A DNA stretch of 6,808 nucleotides. Source: Fidelibacterota bacterium (GTDB lineage Bacteria > Fidelibacterota > UBA2242 > B5-G15). The stretch spans positions 1 through 6,808 of the forward strand of contig QNCQ01000094.1 in assembly GCA_003645825.1 (NCBI GenBank). Reading direction: 5' to 3'. Positions within the stretch are counted from its first letter, which is position 1, and every line of letters begins with the position of its first letter. Position numbers and translations under genes: made by a program. Below the pieces are notes generated by a model. It was not told the DNA's origin. It saw only the letters and a program-made list of their open reading frames with translations, and did no database searches. This document shows, one piece after another, positions 1 through 6,269 of this stretch.

Positions 1-574
1 CTGATAAAACAAACCTCCTTACCTTTGGCATACTGTAAAGCCCTCTTATGGAAAAAGGATTCATAACATAAAGGGTATCTCCAACGCACAAACCCAGCTT
101 ATCCGCAAGCCGATAACCAAGAACTACACCTGGTAAATCCGATGTAAAACACTTAAAATCTGGACTGCCTCTTACTATTGTGCTACGACGAGCAAATATC
201 CTCCTGAGCGCTGACCTACCCACCGCTTTCACCCGCACGACACTTTCCATCCCATTTGCAGAAATCACAGCCTTTGAGTAAACATAGGGATATAGCTCTT
301 TAAAAGCCTTTTCGTTACTTAACACATCTCGAACATTTCTAACGTCTGACTCACTTATATCTTTTCCATACACCTTCACATGAGAATCAACATTAATAAC
401 TCTCTCTGCAACTTCCTTTTCGAATCCATTTAGCACGCTCATTGTTACAACCAAAGCAAAACTACCTATCCCAATACCCAGAATCGAAATCACAGAAGTA
501 AAGGAAATCAACCCTATCTTCTTCCGAGATGTAAAATATCTGGCCACTATGAGGTTTATCGTTCTGTTATTCAT
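1..574 (-). CDS. LolC/LolE-family lipoprotein-release ABC transporter permease, N-terminal part (cut by left edge)
   Basis: About 191 residues are visible, starting MNNRTINLIVARYFTSRKK; the frame stays open to base 1, so the C-terminal half lies outside. A first membrane segment (about residues 22-45) is followed by the family signature MSVLNGFEKEV and then a periplasmic MacB/LolC-type domain. In diderms this family is the inner-membrane permease that, with the LolD ATPase, extracts lipoproteins for transfer to LolA. The layout matches the complete permease just upstream: VARYFTSRKKIGLISF against ATRYIFPKQRFGYTSF, and VLNGFE against VLDGFE. The two are therefore paralogues. The ATG (574-572) lies inside the 3' end of that gene, an 8-base overlap that predicts translational coupling. 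A GGAG (588-585) sits 10 bases upstream, slightly far. LolC and LolE cannot be told apart here, and other FtsX-like exporters remain possible. No lolD is in view. Confidence 0.88.
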   Translation of the reverse strand, partial: MNNRTINLIVARYFTSRKKIGLISFTSVISILGIGIGSFALVVTMSVLNGFEKEVAERVINVDSHVKVYGKDISESDVRNVRDVLSNEKAFKELYPYVYSKAVISANGMESVVRVKAVGRSALRRIFARRSTIVRGSPDFKCFTSDLPGVVLGYRLADKLGLCVGDTLYVMNPFSIRGLYSMPKVRRFVLS

Positions 575-1784
575 ATCTTAAACACTCCGTAGGAGAAAGT
601 TTTGCAGATTTCAAAGCAGGATAAACCGTGAAAAGCACTGAAAGCGACAGCGTCAATACAGCTCCTATAATGAAATTTTCCACATTCAACTCCATTGGAA
701 GTTTACTCATGTAGTAAACCTCCTCAGGAATGCTTATCAGTCCAAATCTATTCTGTAAGTATGAAATTGCAAGAGCAAGAATGGAACCTATAGCAAACCC
801 TACAATACCAATAATAAACCCTTCTATGGCAAACACAATTACCAGATGTTTTCTGCTCAGTCCCACACTTTTAAGTAAACCTATCTCCCCTTTCTTTTCC
901 AACACCATCATCGTAAGAGAACTCGAAAGATTAAAAAGAGCTACCACCAGTATCAACCCGAAAACAATCAGAATCGGAAATCTCTGTATCTTCAACCATC
1001 TTACAAGATTTTCATGCAAATCAATCCACGAAAGAGCAATATACGGGAAACCAAGTTTCCGATTCAATTTATCGGCTACCCTATCTGCCATTAAAGGTTC
1101 AGTCAGAATTAATTGATACCCAGAAAATCTCTCCCCAAGATTAAAAAGGCTCTGAGCTCTCTTGAGAGATATATAAACAAATATATCATCATAATCAGAC
1201 ATCCCGGATTCATAAATACCACAGATTTTGAACTTTTTTACCCTCATTCTACTTAAAATCCCTGCACCTGAGCCACGGTAAAAAAGAAAGACAGTATCGC
1301 CAATGCCAGCATTCAAAATGTCGGCAAGTTTTTTCCCCACTAAAATTCCACCAATACCATCAGAATCAAGTTTAATCCTGCCATCTTTGATAAATCTCCT
1401 TATATTCAATCTCTCTTTCAAATCAGTTTCTCTCACACCCTCTACGATTACCCCTTCTACCTCCTGCCCATGCCTTATCATCGCGCTAATATGAACATAA
1501 GGTATTACGTACTTTATCTCGCTAACATTTGATAAAACGCTATCAACATAACCAGGAGTTTCCAGTGAAAGTTGATACATTGTCCTAAGCCTGATGTGAG
1601 AGTCAAAGCTTATCAGCTTATTTTTCAACTCTCCTTCGAAACCATCAAGCACTCCCATGGTCAAAAGTAATGCACATACCCCTATGCTAAGTCCGGCGAT
1701 AGAAATAAAAGCAAGGAAGGAAGTATAACCAAACCTTTGCTTGGGGAAAATGTACCTTGTTGCAATAAAGAGAGGAAATTTCAT
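567..1784 (-). CDS. LolC/LolE-family lipoprotein-release ABC transporter permease, complete
   Basis: A 405-residue protein, the usual length for LolC/LolE. It has an N-terminal transmembrane helix (about 23-44), the family motif MGVLDGFEGEL right after it, and a large periplasmic domain (about 50-260). Three C-terminal helices follow (about 268-292, 313-341, 370-392). Between helices 2 and 3 lies the cytoplasmic coupling segment LEKKGEIGLLKSVGLSRK (295-312), the expected contact with the LolD ATPase. The protein ends in YPALKSAKLSPTECLRYE, a typical tail. The family pulls outer-membrane lipoproteins out of the inner membrane and hands them to LolA; substrate here is inferred. The ATG is five bases after the lysS stop, and an AAGG overlapping that TAA serves as SD, so it is probably in the lysS operon. 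The 3' end overlaps the next permease by 8 bases. An FtsX/MacB-like exporter is the alternative, but length and topology favour Lol. Confidence 0.92.
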   Translation of the reverse strand: MKFPLFIATRYIFPKQRFGYTSFLAFISIAGLSIGVCALLLTMGVLDGFEGELKNKLISFDSHIRLRTMYQLSLETPGYVDSVLSNVSEIKYVIPYVHISAMIRHGQEVEGVIVEGVRETDLKERLNIRRFIKDGRIKLDSDGIGGILVGKKLADILNAGIGDTVFLFYRGSGAGILSRMRVKKFKICGIYESGMSDYDDIFVYISLKRAQSLFNLGERFSGYQLILTEPLMADRVADKLNRKLGFPYIALSWIDLHENLVRWLKIQRFPILIVFGLILVVALFNLSSSLTMMVLEKKGEIGLLKSVGLSRKHLVIVFAIEGFIIGIVGFAIGSILALAISYLQNRFGLISIPEEVYYMSKLPMELNVENFIIGAVLTLSLSVLFTVYPALKSAKLSPTECLRYE

Positions 1785-1789
1785 GAACC

Positions 1790-3289
1790 TTACTCTAAGG
1801 AACGCAATTGCGGGAAAAATATAACATCCCTTATCGACTTTTGTTCAGTAAATAGCATAACCACCCTATCCATCCCTATACCCACTCCTCCAGTCGGCGG
1901 CATCCCATACTCCATCGCAACCAAAAAATCCTTATCTATATCGGTCGCCTCTTCATCCCCTTTATCTTTCAATCTTTTCTGCCTCTCCATCCTACTTCTC
2001 TGGTCAAGCGGGTCGTTTAATTCACTAAAAGAATTAGCAAACTCCTGGCCTCCGATAAACAGCTCAAACCTCTCCACTATCCCCTCTCTGCCATCCCTGG
2101 CTGGTTTTGCGAAAGGAGAAATCTCTACGGGATAATCCATAACAAAGGTAGGCTGGATAAGCTTAGGTTCCACAAACTCCTTAAACAATTCATCAATAAG
2201 CTTTCCTCTCTCCCATTCAGGTTTATACTCAATATTCCTTTCATCACATATTTTCCTTAGCTTTGCAACATCTGCTTTGTACAAATCTTCCCCAATCTCA
2301 CCATTAAGAAGATCAAAAAGTTTGACCCGATTGAATTTCTTCATGATATCAATATCATGCCCTTCAAATCTATATGTACTCTTTCCAACTTTGCTCGCTA
2401 TATATTTGAAATACTTTTCAACAAAATCCATCATGTAGTAGTAATCAACATACGTCTCATAGAACTCAAGAAGAGTGAACTCCGGGTTATGATTTCTATC
2501 TATACCCTCGTTCCTGAAAGTTTTCCCGATTTCAAAGACTTTTTCGTATCCCCCAACAATGAGCCTTTTTAGATAAATCTCCAGAGCTATCCTGAGGTAG
2601 TAAACCTGGTCAAGCGCATTATAGTAAGTCTTGAAGGGTCTTGCCGCCGCCCCGCCATACACCGGCTGCAAAATTGGAGTTTCAACCTCAAGATAGCCGT
2701 GCTCCACAAAAAAATCCCTTGTCCACCCTATTATCTTACTTCTCAGGACAAAAATATCTCTCACATGAGGATTAACATTCAGGTCTACCTCTCTTTGCCT
2801 GTACCTTTGCTCCTTATCTGTAAAAGCATCAAAAACTTTTCCCTCTTTCTCCTTTACCACAGGTAAAGGTCTGATATTTTTTGTCAGTATCTCCAGTTTC
2901 TCAACAAAAACCGTTGTTTCCCCCGTCTTGGTCTTAAAAACCTTCCCAGTCACCCCGATGATATCTCCGATATCCAGATAGGAGAACAACTTATACTGAG
3001 TCTTCCCTACCTTGTTCTCCTGAATATATATTTGCAATCTCCCGCTCTGATCCTGTATATGCGCAAAAGAAGCTCTACCCATTCTCCGCACTGACATCAA
3101 CCTACCAGCAACACTCACATCTACACTCTCTTTTAGATCATCATAATTTTCCAGGATGCTTTTGCAGGAGTGCGTCCGATTGAAAACATACTGATATGGA
3201 TTATACCCCAGCTTCCTGATCATAGAAAGTTTTTCCAGACGATGTTTGATTATCTCATTCAACGATTTCCCCAATTCCTCCTGACTCAT
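1790..3289 (-). CDS. lysS: Lysyl-tRNA synthetase, class II
   Basis: A 499-residue enzyme that attaches lysine to tRNA-Lys in the cytoplasm; close to the 505 residues of E. coli LysS. The N-terminal OB-fold anticodon-binding domain covers about 56-140 (AGRLMSVRRMGRASFAHIQD). The class II catalytic core follows. Motif 1 is around 182-207 (ending EVETPIL), and the LysRS-specific GGAAARPF lies at 212-219. Motif 2 is around 251-278 (VFEIGKTFRNEG, with ATP-binding Arg259; then NHNPEFTLLEFYE). Motif 3 is at 467-481 (GGVGIGMDRVVMLFT, with Arg475). All key residues appear intact. ATG at 3289-3287, three bases after the prfB stop; AAGGA near 3299-3295 overlaps the prfB terminus as SD. The prfB-lysS neighbourship is well known in several bacteria (E. 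coli has it), which supports both identities. No sign of truncation, and no second lysS-like gene in view. Confidence 0.98.
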   Translation of the reverse strand: MSQEELGKSLNEIIKHRLEKLSMIRKLGYNPYQYVFNRTHSCKSILENYDDLKESVDVSVAGRLMSVRRMGRASFAHIQDQSGRLQIYIQENKVGKTQYKLFSYLDIGDIIGVTGKVFKTKTGETTVFVEKLEILTKNIRPLPVVKEKEGKVFDAFTDKEQRYRQREVDLNVNPHVRDIFVLRSKIIGWTRDFFVEHGYLEVETPILQPVYGGAAARPFKTYYNALDQVYYLRIALEIYLKRLIVGGYEKVFEIGKTFRNEGIDRNHNPEFTLLEFYETYVDYYYMMDFVEKYFKYIASKVGKSTYRFEGHDIDIMKKFNRVKLFDLLNGEIGEDLYKADVAKLRKICDERNIEYKPEWERGKLIDELFKEFVEPKLIQPTFVMDYPVEISPFAKPARDGREGIVERFELFIGGQEFANSFSELNDPLDQRSRMERQKRLKDKGDEEATDIDKDFLVAMEYGMPPTGGVGIGMDRVVMLFTEQKSIRDVIFFPQLRSLE

Positions 3290-3292
3290 CTC

Positions 3293-4412
3293 TTATCCTT
3301 CCTCTCTCGAATAGTTGAAAAGCACAGCCCTGATAAAGTCATCTATATCTCCATTCAAGACCTCTTCCACATTTCCCTTCTCCAGCTTTGTTCTGTGATC
3401 TTTAACCATTCTATATGGATGAAAAACATAAGTTCGTATCTGATTACCCCAAGATATATCCTTCTTTTGTTTTTCATACTCCTGTTTGGTCTTTTCCTGT
3501 TCTTCTTTCTTCAATTGATACAGCCTCGATTTAAGAATTTTAAGCGCCATAGCCTTGTTTTTGTGTTGAGATCTCTCATTCTGACACTGAACCACTATGC
3601 CTGTTGGCAAGTGAGTTATCCTGACAGCAGAATCTGTTTTGTTTACATGCTGACCACCATGACCACTTGCTCTAAAAGTATCTATTCTCAATTCTTCTGG
3701 TTTTATCTCAATCTCTATATCTTCTTCAATCTCAGGATATACAAAAACGGAAGCAAAGCTGGTATGTCTCCTTCTGTTCGCATCAAAAGGGGAAATCCTG
3801 ATGAGTCTATGTATCCCAACCTCTGTTTTTAAATAACCATATGCATACTTTCCCCGTATCTCAATAGTAGCATCTTTAATCCCCGCTTCTTCTCCATCCT
3901 GAATATCAACAATTTTCGCTTCCATCCCGGACCTCTCCGCCCATTTGAGGTACATCCTCAGCAACATCTCCGCCCAATCCTGCGACTCTGTACCGCCCGC
4001 ACCCGGATGAATCGTAAGAATAGCATTCTTGACATCATCTTCATCACTTAAGACATTCTTTATCTCAACGGTCTCCAGCTTCTTCACCAGATCCATAAGC
4101 ATCTGCCGTAACTCAGGATACAGAGAATCGTCAGGAGCCTCCTCAAGCAGACTGGAAAGTTCTGAAACATCATTATAAAGTTTCTCTAATTCCTTAAACT
4201 CTGAAATCAAGCCTTCAAGATAGCTTATCCTCTCGGTTACCTTCCTATACCTCTGAACATCACTCCAGACCTCCTCCCTCTGAGACTCTCTACGCAGTTC
4301 CTCCAATTCTTTCTCTTTATGAGGAAGGTCAAAGATACCCTCGAAGAGCTTCTATTCGAGGTTTTATATCATCAAGCTCTTTTTTTATGTCATAAACAAC
4401 TGCCTCTTTCAT
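3293..4412 (-). CDS. prfB: Peptide chain release factor 2, made by programmed +1 frameshift
   Basis: RF2 reads UAA and UGA in the ribosomal A site and triggers peptide release. The gene is in two frames. Frame one runs from ATG (4412-4410) for 27 codons, MKEAVVYD to EALRGYL, and stops at an in-frame TGA (4331-4329). Skipping one base continues as DLPHKEKELEEL and on to the TAA at 3295-3293, giving 372 residues; E. coli RF2 has 365. In full-length numbering the stop-codon recognition tripeptide SPF is at 207-209 and the catalytic GGQ at 252-254, within two residues of the E. coli positions. The residue four before GGQ's first Gly is Ala, as in most bacterial RF2 (Thr246 in E. coli K-12). A start at the TTG near 4306 would remove part of the N-terminal domain and is wrong. 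Expression should be autoregulated: low RF2 favours the frameshift. The sequence just before the ATG (CAGGGTAGGTT) gives only a weak SD. The downstream neighbour is lysS after three bases. Confidence 0.97.
4328..4342 (-). promoter_or_regulatory. prfB programmed +1 frameshift site
   Basis: On the minus strand the site reads GAGGG TAT CTT TGA C. It has every known element of the bacterial RF2 recoding signal: an internal SD-like GAGGG (4342-4338), a three-base spacer TAT, the slippery Leu codon CTT (4334-4332), in-frame TGA (4331-4329), and a following C (4328), which makes a weak termination context. The tRNA-Leu is expected to slip from CUU to UUU and resume at GAC. The E. coli signal has AGGGGG where this has CGAGGG, so the SD is slightly different but still pairs with the 16S tail. 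Coding potential and family motifs on both sides confirm the shift. Confidence 0.95.
4339..4361 (-). repeat. Perfect 7-bp inverted repeat overlapping the prfB internal SD
   Basis: On the minus strand CCTCGAA (4361-4355), a nine-base loop (4354-4346) and TTCGAGG (4345-4339) form a perfect 7-bp dyad. Its 3' arm contains the GAGG that stimulates the prfB frameshift, and it ends five bases before the CTT slippery codon. A hairpin in the mRNA could compete with SD/anti-SD pairing. Both arms use the codon CGA for Arg. A dyad of this size occurs by chance a few times in a window this long, so only its position makes it notable. Confidence 0.5.
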
Positions 4413-4473
4413 AACCTACCCTGGTTGCAAAAAATTCAACCTTAACTTTTTAATGAAACCGATTAAAATTTAT

Positions 4474-4941
4474 TTATTTCTTCATCACAGATTCAGAAGG
4501 CTTTAACGGCGAAAATTCTTTGTAAGTCGACAGCACAATATAAGTTCTGGTCTGCAGTACCCCTGGCCATGATTGTATCTCTGAAAGCAAACTCTCGAGA
4601 GTAGAAGTATTCTCCGTTACAACCTTTAACAGAAATGTCCCCTCTCCGGTTATCGAATGACACTCTATTATATCACATTCACCCCGAGAATTTTTAATAA
4701 ACTCTTCATAGCTTTTCATCGGAGAGGTCATTATAAAAACAAATGCCGTTACGTCTTTCCCTATAGCAGCCTGATTCACTTTTGCATGATATCCATCAAT
4801 GATGCCTTTTTTCTCAAGTTTCTTCATCCTTTCGCTAACAGCTGGAATGGTAAGTCCTACCATCTCAGCAATCTTATTGCGCTGTATCCTACCCTCTTTC
4901 TGAAGTATCTCCAGTATCTTACAATCAATGGCATCAAGCAT
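4474..4941 (-). CDS. Lrp/AsnC-family transcriptional regulator
   Basis: A 155-residue DNA-binding regulator of the Lrp/AsnC (feast/famine) family, whose members typically sense amino acids or related metabolites and control their metabolism; the target here is unknown. It opens with the family start MLDAIDCKILEILQ. A winged helix-turn-helix follows (about 20-50, NKIAEMVGLTIPAVSERMKKLE, then GIIDGYHA), then the RAM effector domain (about 62-140, with HSITGEGTFLLKV and PGVLQTRTYIVLSTYKE). The ligand-pocket motif, TGGFDYLLK in E. coli Lrp, is TGEGTFLLK here, so the usual Asp is Thr. I chose the ATG at 4941 because AGGAG (4953-4949) lies seven bases upstream and the family normally begins there. 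An ATG at 4965 with GAGAGG seven bases upstream would give 163 residues and is the real alternative. It lies 45 bases after the SLBB gene and 61 before prfB, so it may regulate its own cluster. The 14-residue C-terminal tail after STYKEFS is not typical. Confidence 0.93.
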   Translation of the reverse strand: MLDAIDCKILEILQKEGRIQRNKIAEMVGLTIPAVSERMKKLEKKGIIDGYHAKVNQAAIGKDVTAFVFIMTSPMKSYEEFIKNSRGECDIIECHSITGEGTFLLKVVTENTSTLESLLSEIQSWPGVLQTRTYIVLSTYKEFSPLKPSESVMKK

Positions 4942-4986
4942 TGTATCACTCCTTTTCTTTGACATAACCAATCCTCTCTATCTTTA

Positions 4987-5502
4987 CTACTTTGATCTCG
5001 ATAAATAATATTGAATCATAGCACCTAGATAGTAAATACTGATTACCTGCTGAGACCAACTCAGAGTTCTTAGGACGTATTCTATAGGTCTCATAGGCAC
5101 AATTACAGTATCACCAGACCTCACAATCGGGATCATGCTCTTATCACCGGTCTTCAAATATTCCTTGATATCGATTTCTATAACCTTATCTTCCCCCTCC
5201 TTGGGCTCATACCGAATTAACTTGACCTTGGTCAATTTCGCCCTGTCCGTTGGCCCACCAGCTGCAGATATGACATCCATCAAATCAAGATCTATAGGAA
5301 CTTCATATATACCCGGGTTCCTTACCTCACCCCATATCTTTACTGTCATCATAAAAGACTCTGTGCTTGGAGAAAATATGTATCTGGCAGCGGTTCCAAC
5401 TCGCTTCACATCTTCATTTTTCTTAAGAACAGATCCAGTCTGAGAGAAAACCAGAACCCCAGTACAAAAAACTACTATCGCCAACTTTAATATATTCTTC
5501 AT
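4987..5502 (-). CDS. Secreted small SLBB-domain protein (polysaccharide-export-like)
   Basis: A 171-residue protein. Residues 1-20 form a signal peptide (MKNILKL, then a hydrophobic run ending VLVFS), probably cut before Gln21; the Cys at 13 is not in a lipobox. Residues about 51-137 form one SLBB domain: VKIWGEVRNPGIYEVP, LMDVISAAGGPTDRA, and the closing RSGDTVIVPMRP. In Wza-type outer-membrane polysaccharide exporters SLBB follows a Poly_export domain; that domain is absent here, so this is a stand-alone periplasmic SLBB protein. The C-terminus (about 140-168, ending YYLGAMIQYYLSRSK) is hydrophobic and aromatic and may contact a membrane or partner. The ATG at 5502 is supported by a near-perfect SD, AAGGAGGT, ending four bases upstream; a GTG at 5517 in the same frame would put that SD inside the gene and is rejected. 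It lies 11 bases after the FN3 lipoprotein gene, so the two are probably co-translated. Export or scaffolding is inferred; the substrate is unknown. Confidence 0.85.
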   Translation of the reverse strand: MKNILKLAIVVFCTGVLVFSQTGSVLKKNEDVKRVGTAARYIFSPSTESFMMTVKIWGEVRNPGIYEVPIDLDLMDVISAAGGPTDRAKLTKVKLIRYEPKEGEDKVIEIDIKEYLKTGDKSMIPIVRSGDTVIVPMRPIEYVLRTLSWSQQVISIYYLGAMIQYYLSRSK

Positions 5503-5516
5503 GTCAACCTCCTTCA
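5503..5516 (-). promoter_or_regulatory. Strong SD of the SLBB gene overlapping the upstream stop codon
   Basis: The minus strand reads TGAAGGAGGTTGAC before the ATG at 5502. AAGGAGGT (5514-5507) is fully complementary to the 16S tail and shares a base with the TGA (5516-5514) of the lipoprotein gene. It decides the start at 5502 and suggests the two genes are coupled in translation. It is the strongest SD in the window. Confidence 0.85.
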
Positions 5517-6269
5517 CTCTACTTCAAAATACTCCCAGTTTGATTCAGCACCAGCTATATCAATATCCCCTACTTCTTCAGCAATAGCGTCCACTCTCCA
5601 CCTGTAAATCACCCCTTTTCTCAAACTACTCTCTAAAGCCTTTCTATCTTTATTATAAATAACCTTCTGGTCAAAGCTGGCATAATTTGGTCTTATTAAA
5701 CGAAATATCCAAATAACTTTTTTATTTAATGTATTTTCAATTTTTATTACATAATCATAAGCGTAGTTACTAAAATCGTTCCATTTAAAAAGCGGTATAG
5801 TATCTCGTGTAAAACCAGAGGGACTTACAGGAACAGGCTTAGGAATCAGTCTATACCTTATCGTATCAGACGCCTCGCTGACATTGCCCGATAGATCATA
5901 CGCCACTATGTAATAGAAATAATTCACATTTAACCTTACATTCATATCGATATACACAGTATCCAGCATGTTTCCGGACATACCATCTATATTCGCTATT
6001 AAAGCAAACTCACGGTCAACAGCACTATCCGCTCTAAAAATCCTATATCCACCAAGATCATCTTCCTTATTTGGATGCCACTCAAGTCGAATAAAATTAT
6101 CCTCGGGCACAGCATCAATACCCCGCTCCATAATATCACAAGGAGACGATTTTATCACCCACTTTGGGGTGGCAGGTGGATATGGATCTTCTACATTCCT
6201 CCCACACCCAAAGCCTACCACAATCACTACAAAACCTATATACCAGGCTCTAAAACTTAACACCTCCAC
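5514..6269 (-). CDS. Putative lipoprotein with fibronectin type III-like domains
   Basis: About 251 residues if it starts at the GTG at 6269. A hydrophobic N-terminal segment (about 9-20) ends in VVGFGC, so Cys22 is a likely lipidation site, although Gly at -3 and Phe at -2 are unusual for a lipobox. Residues about 30-139 match an FN3 domain as found in secreted proteins: PPATP, IRLEWHPNKEDDLGGYRIFR, then YYIVAYDLSGNVSEASDT. Residues about 144-251 look like a second, diverged FN3-like beta-sandwich (PVPVSPSGFTRDTIPLFKWND, then YRWRVDAI and ESNWEYFEVE). The likely location is a membrane surface, as an adhesive or scaffold part; no enzymatic motif is seen. The start is uncertain: an in-frame stop lies just before 6269, and GTG at 6269 or 6263 are the options, both overlapping the end of the barrel gene. 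That suggests reinitiation from the upstream stop. The lipoprotein would be a natural client of the Lol permeases encoded at 1-1784. Confidence 0.72.
   Translation of the reverse strand: MEVLSFRAWYIGFVVIVVGFGCGRNVEDPYPPATPKWVIKSSPCDIMERGIDAVPEDNFIRLEWHPNKEDDLGGYRIFRADSAVDREFALIANIDGMSGNMLDTVYIDMNVRLNVNYFYYIVAYDLSGNVSEASDTIRYRLIPKPVPVSPSGFTRDTIPLFKWNDFSNYAYDYVIKIENTLNKKVIWIFRLIRPNYASFDQKVIYNKDRKALESSLRKGVIYRWRVDAIAEEVGDIDIAGAESNWEYFEVE

Noticed and set aside
730..2135. Several plus-strand open frames of 60-130 codons opposite the permease and lysS genes.
   Set aside because: Their compositions are low-complexity Ser/Pro/Ile/Thr, with no recognizable domain. They are complementary shadows of well-supported minus-strand genes.
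3170..3832. A 220-codon open frame on the plus strand opposite lysS and prfB.
   Set aside because: It is antisense to two certain genes. Its translation shows no family motifs and is rich in Phe, Leu, Ile and Ser, as expected of a shadow frame.
3293..4306. Reading RF2 as a 337-residue protein starting at TTG 4306.
   Set aside because: The N-terminal RF2 sequence and the complete frameshift signal lie directly upstream, so the gene starts at ATG 4412.
4423..4441. Small inverted repeat GGTTG / CAACC in the gap before prfB, considered as a terminator or operator.
   Set aside because: The stem is only 5 bp with a nine-base loop, and no T-run follows on the minus strand. It is too weak to call.
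4413..4473. The 61-base AT-rich gap between the Lrp-family gene and prfB, searched for a promoter.
   Set aside because: A TTGAAT occurs, but at standard spacing its partner hexamer (GGTTAT) would overlap the prfB ATG. No convincing -35/-10 pair is present, though an undetected promoter is possible.
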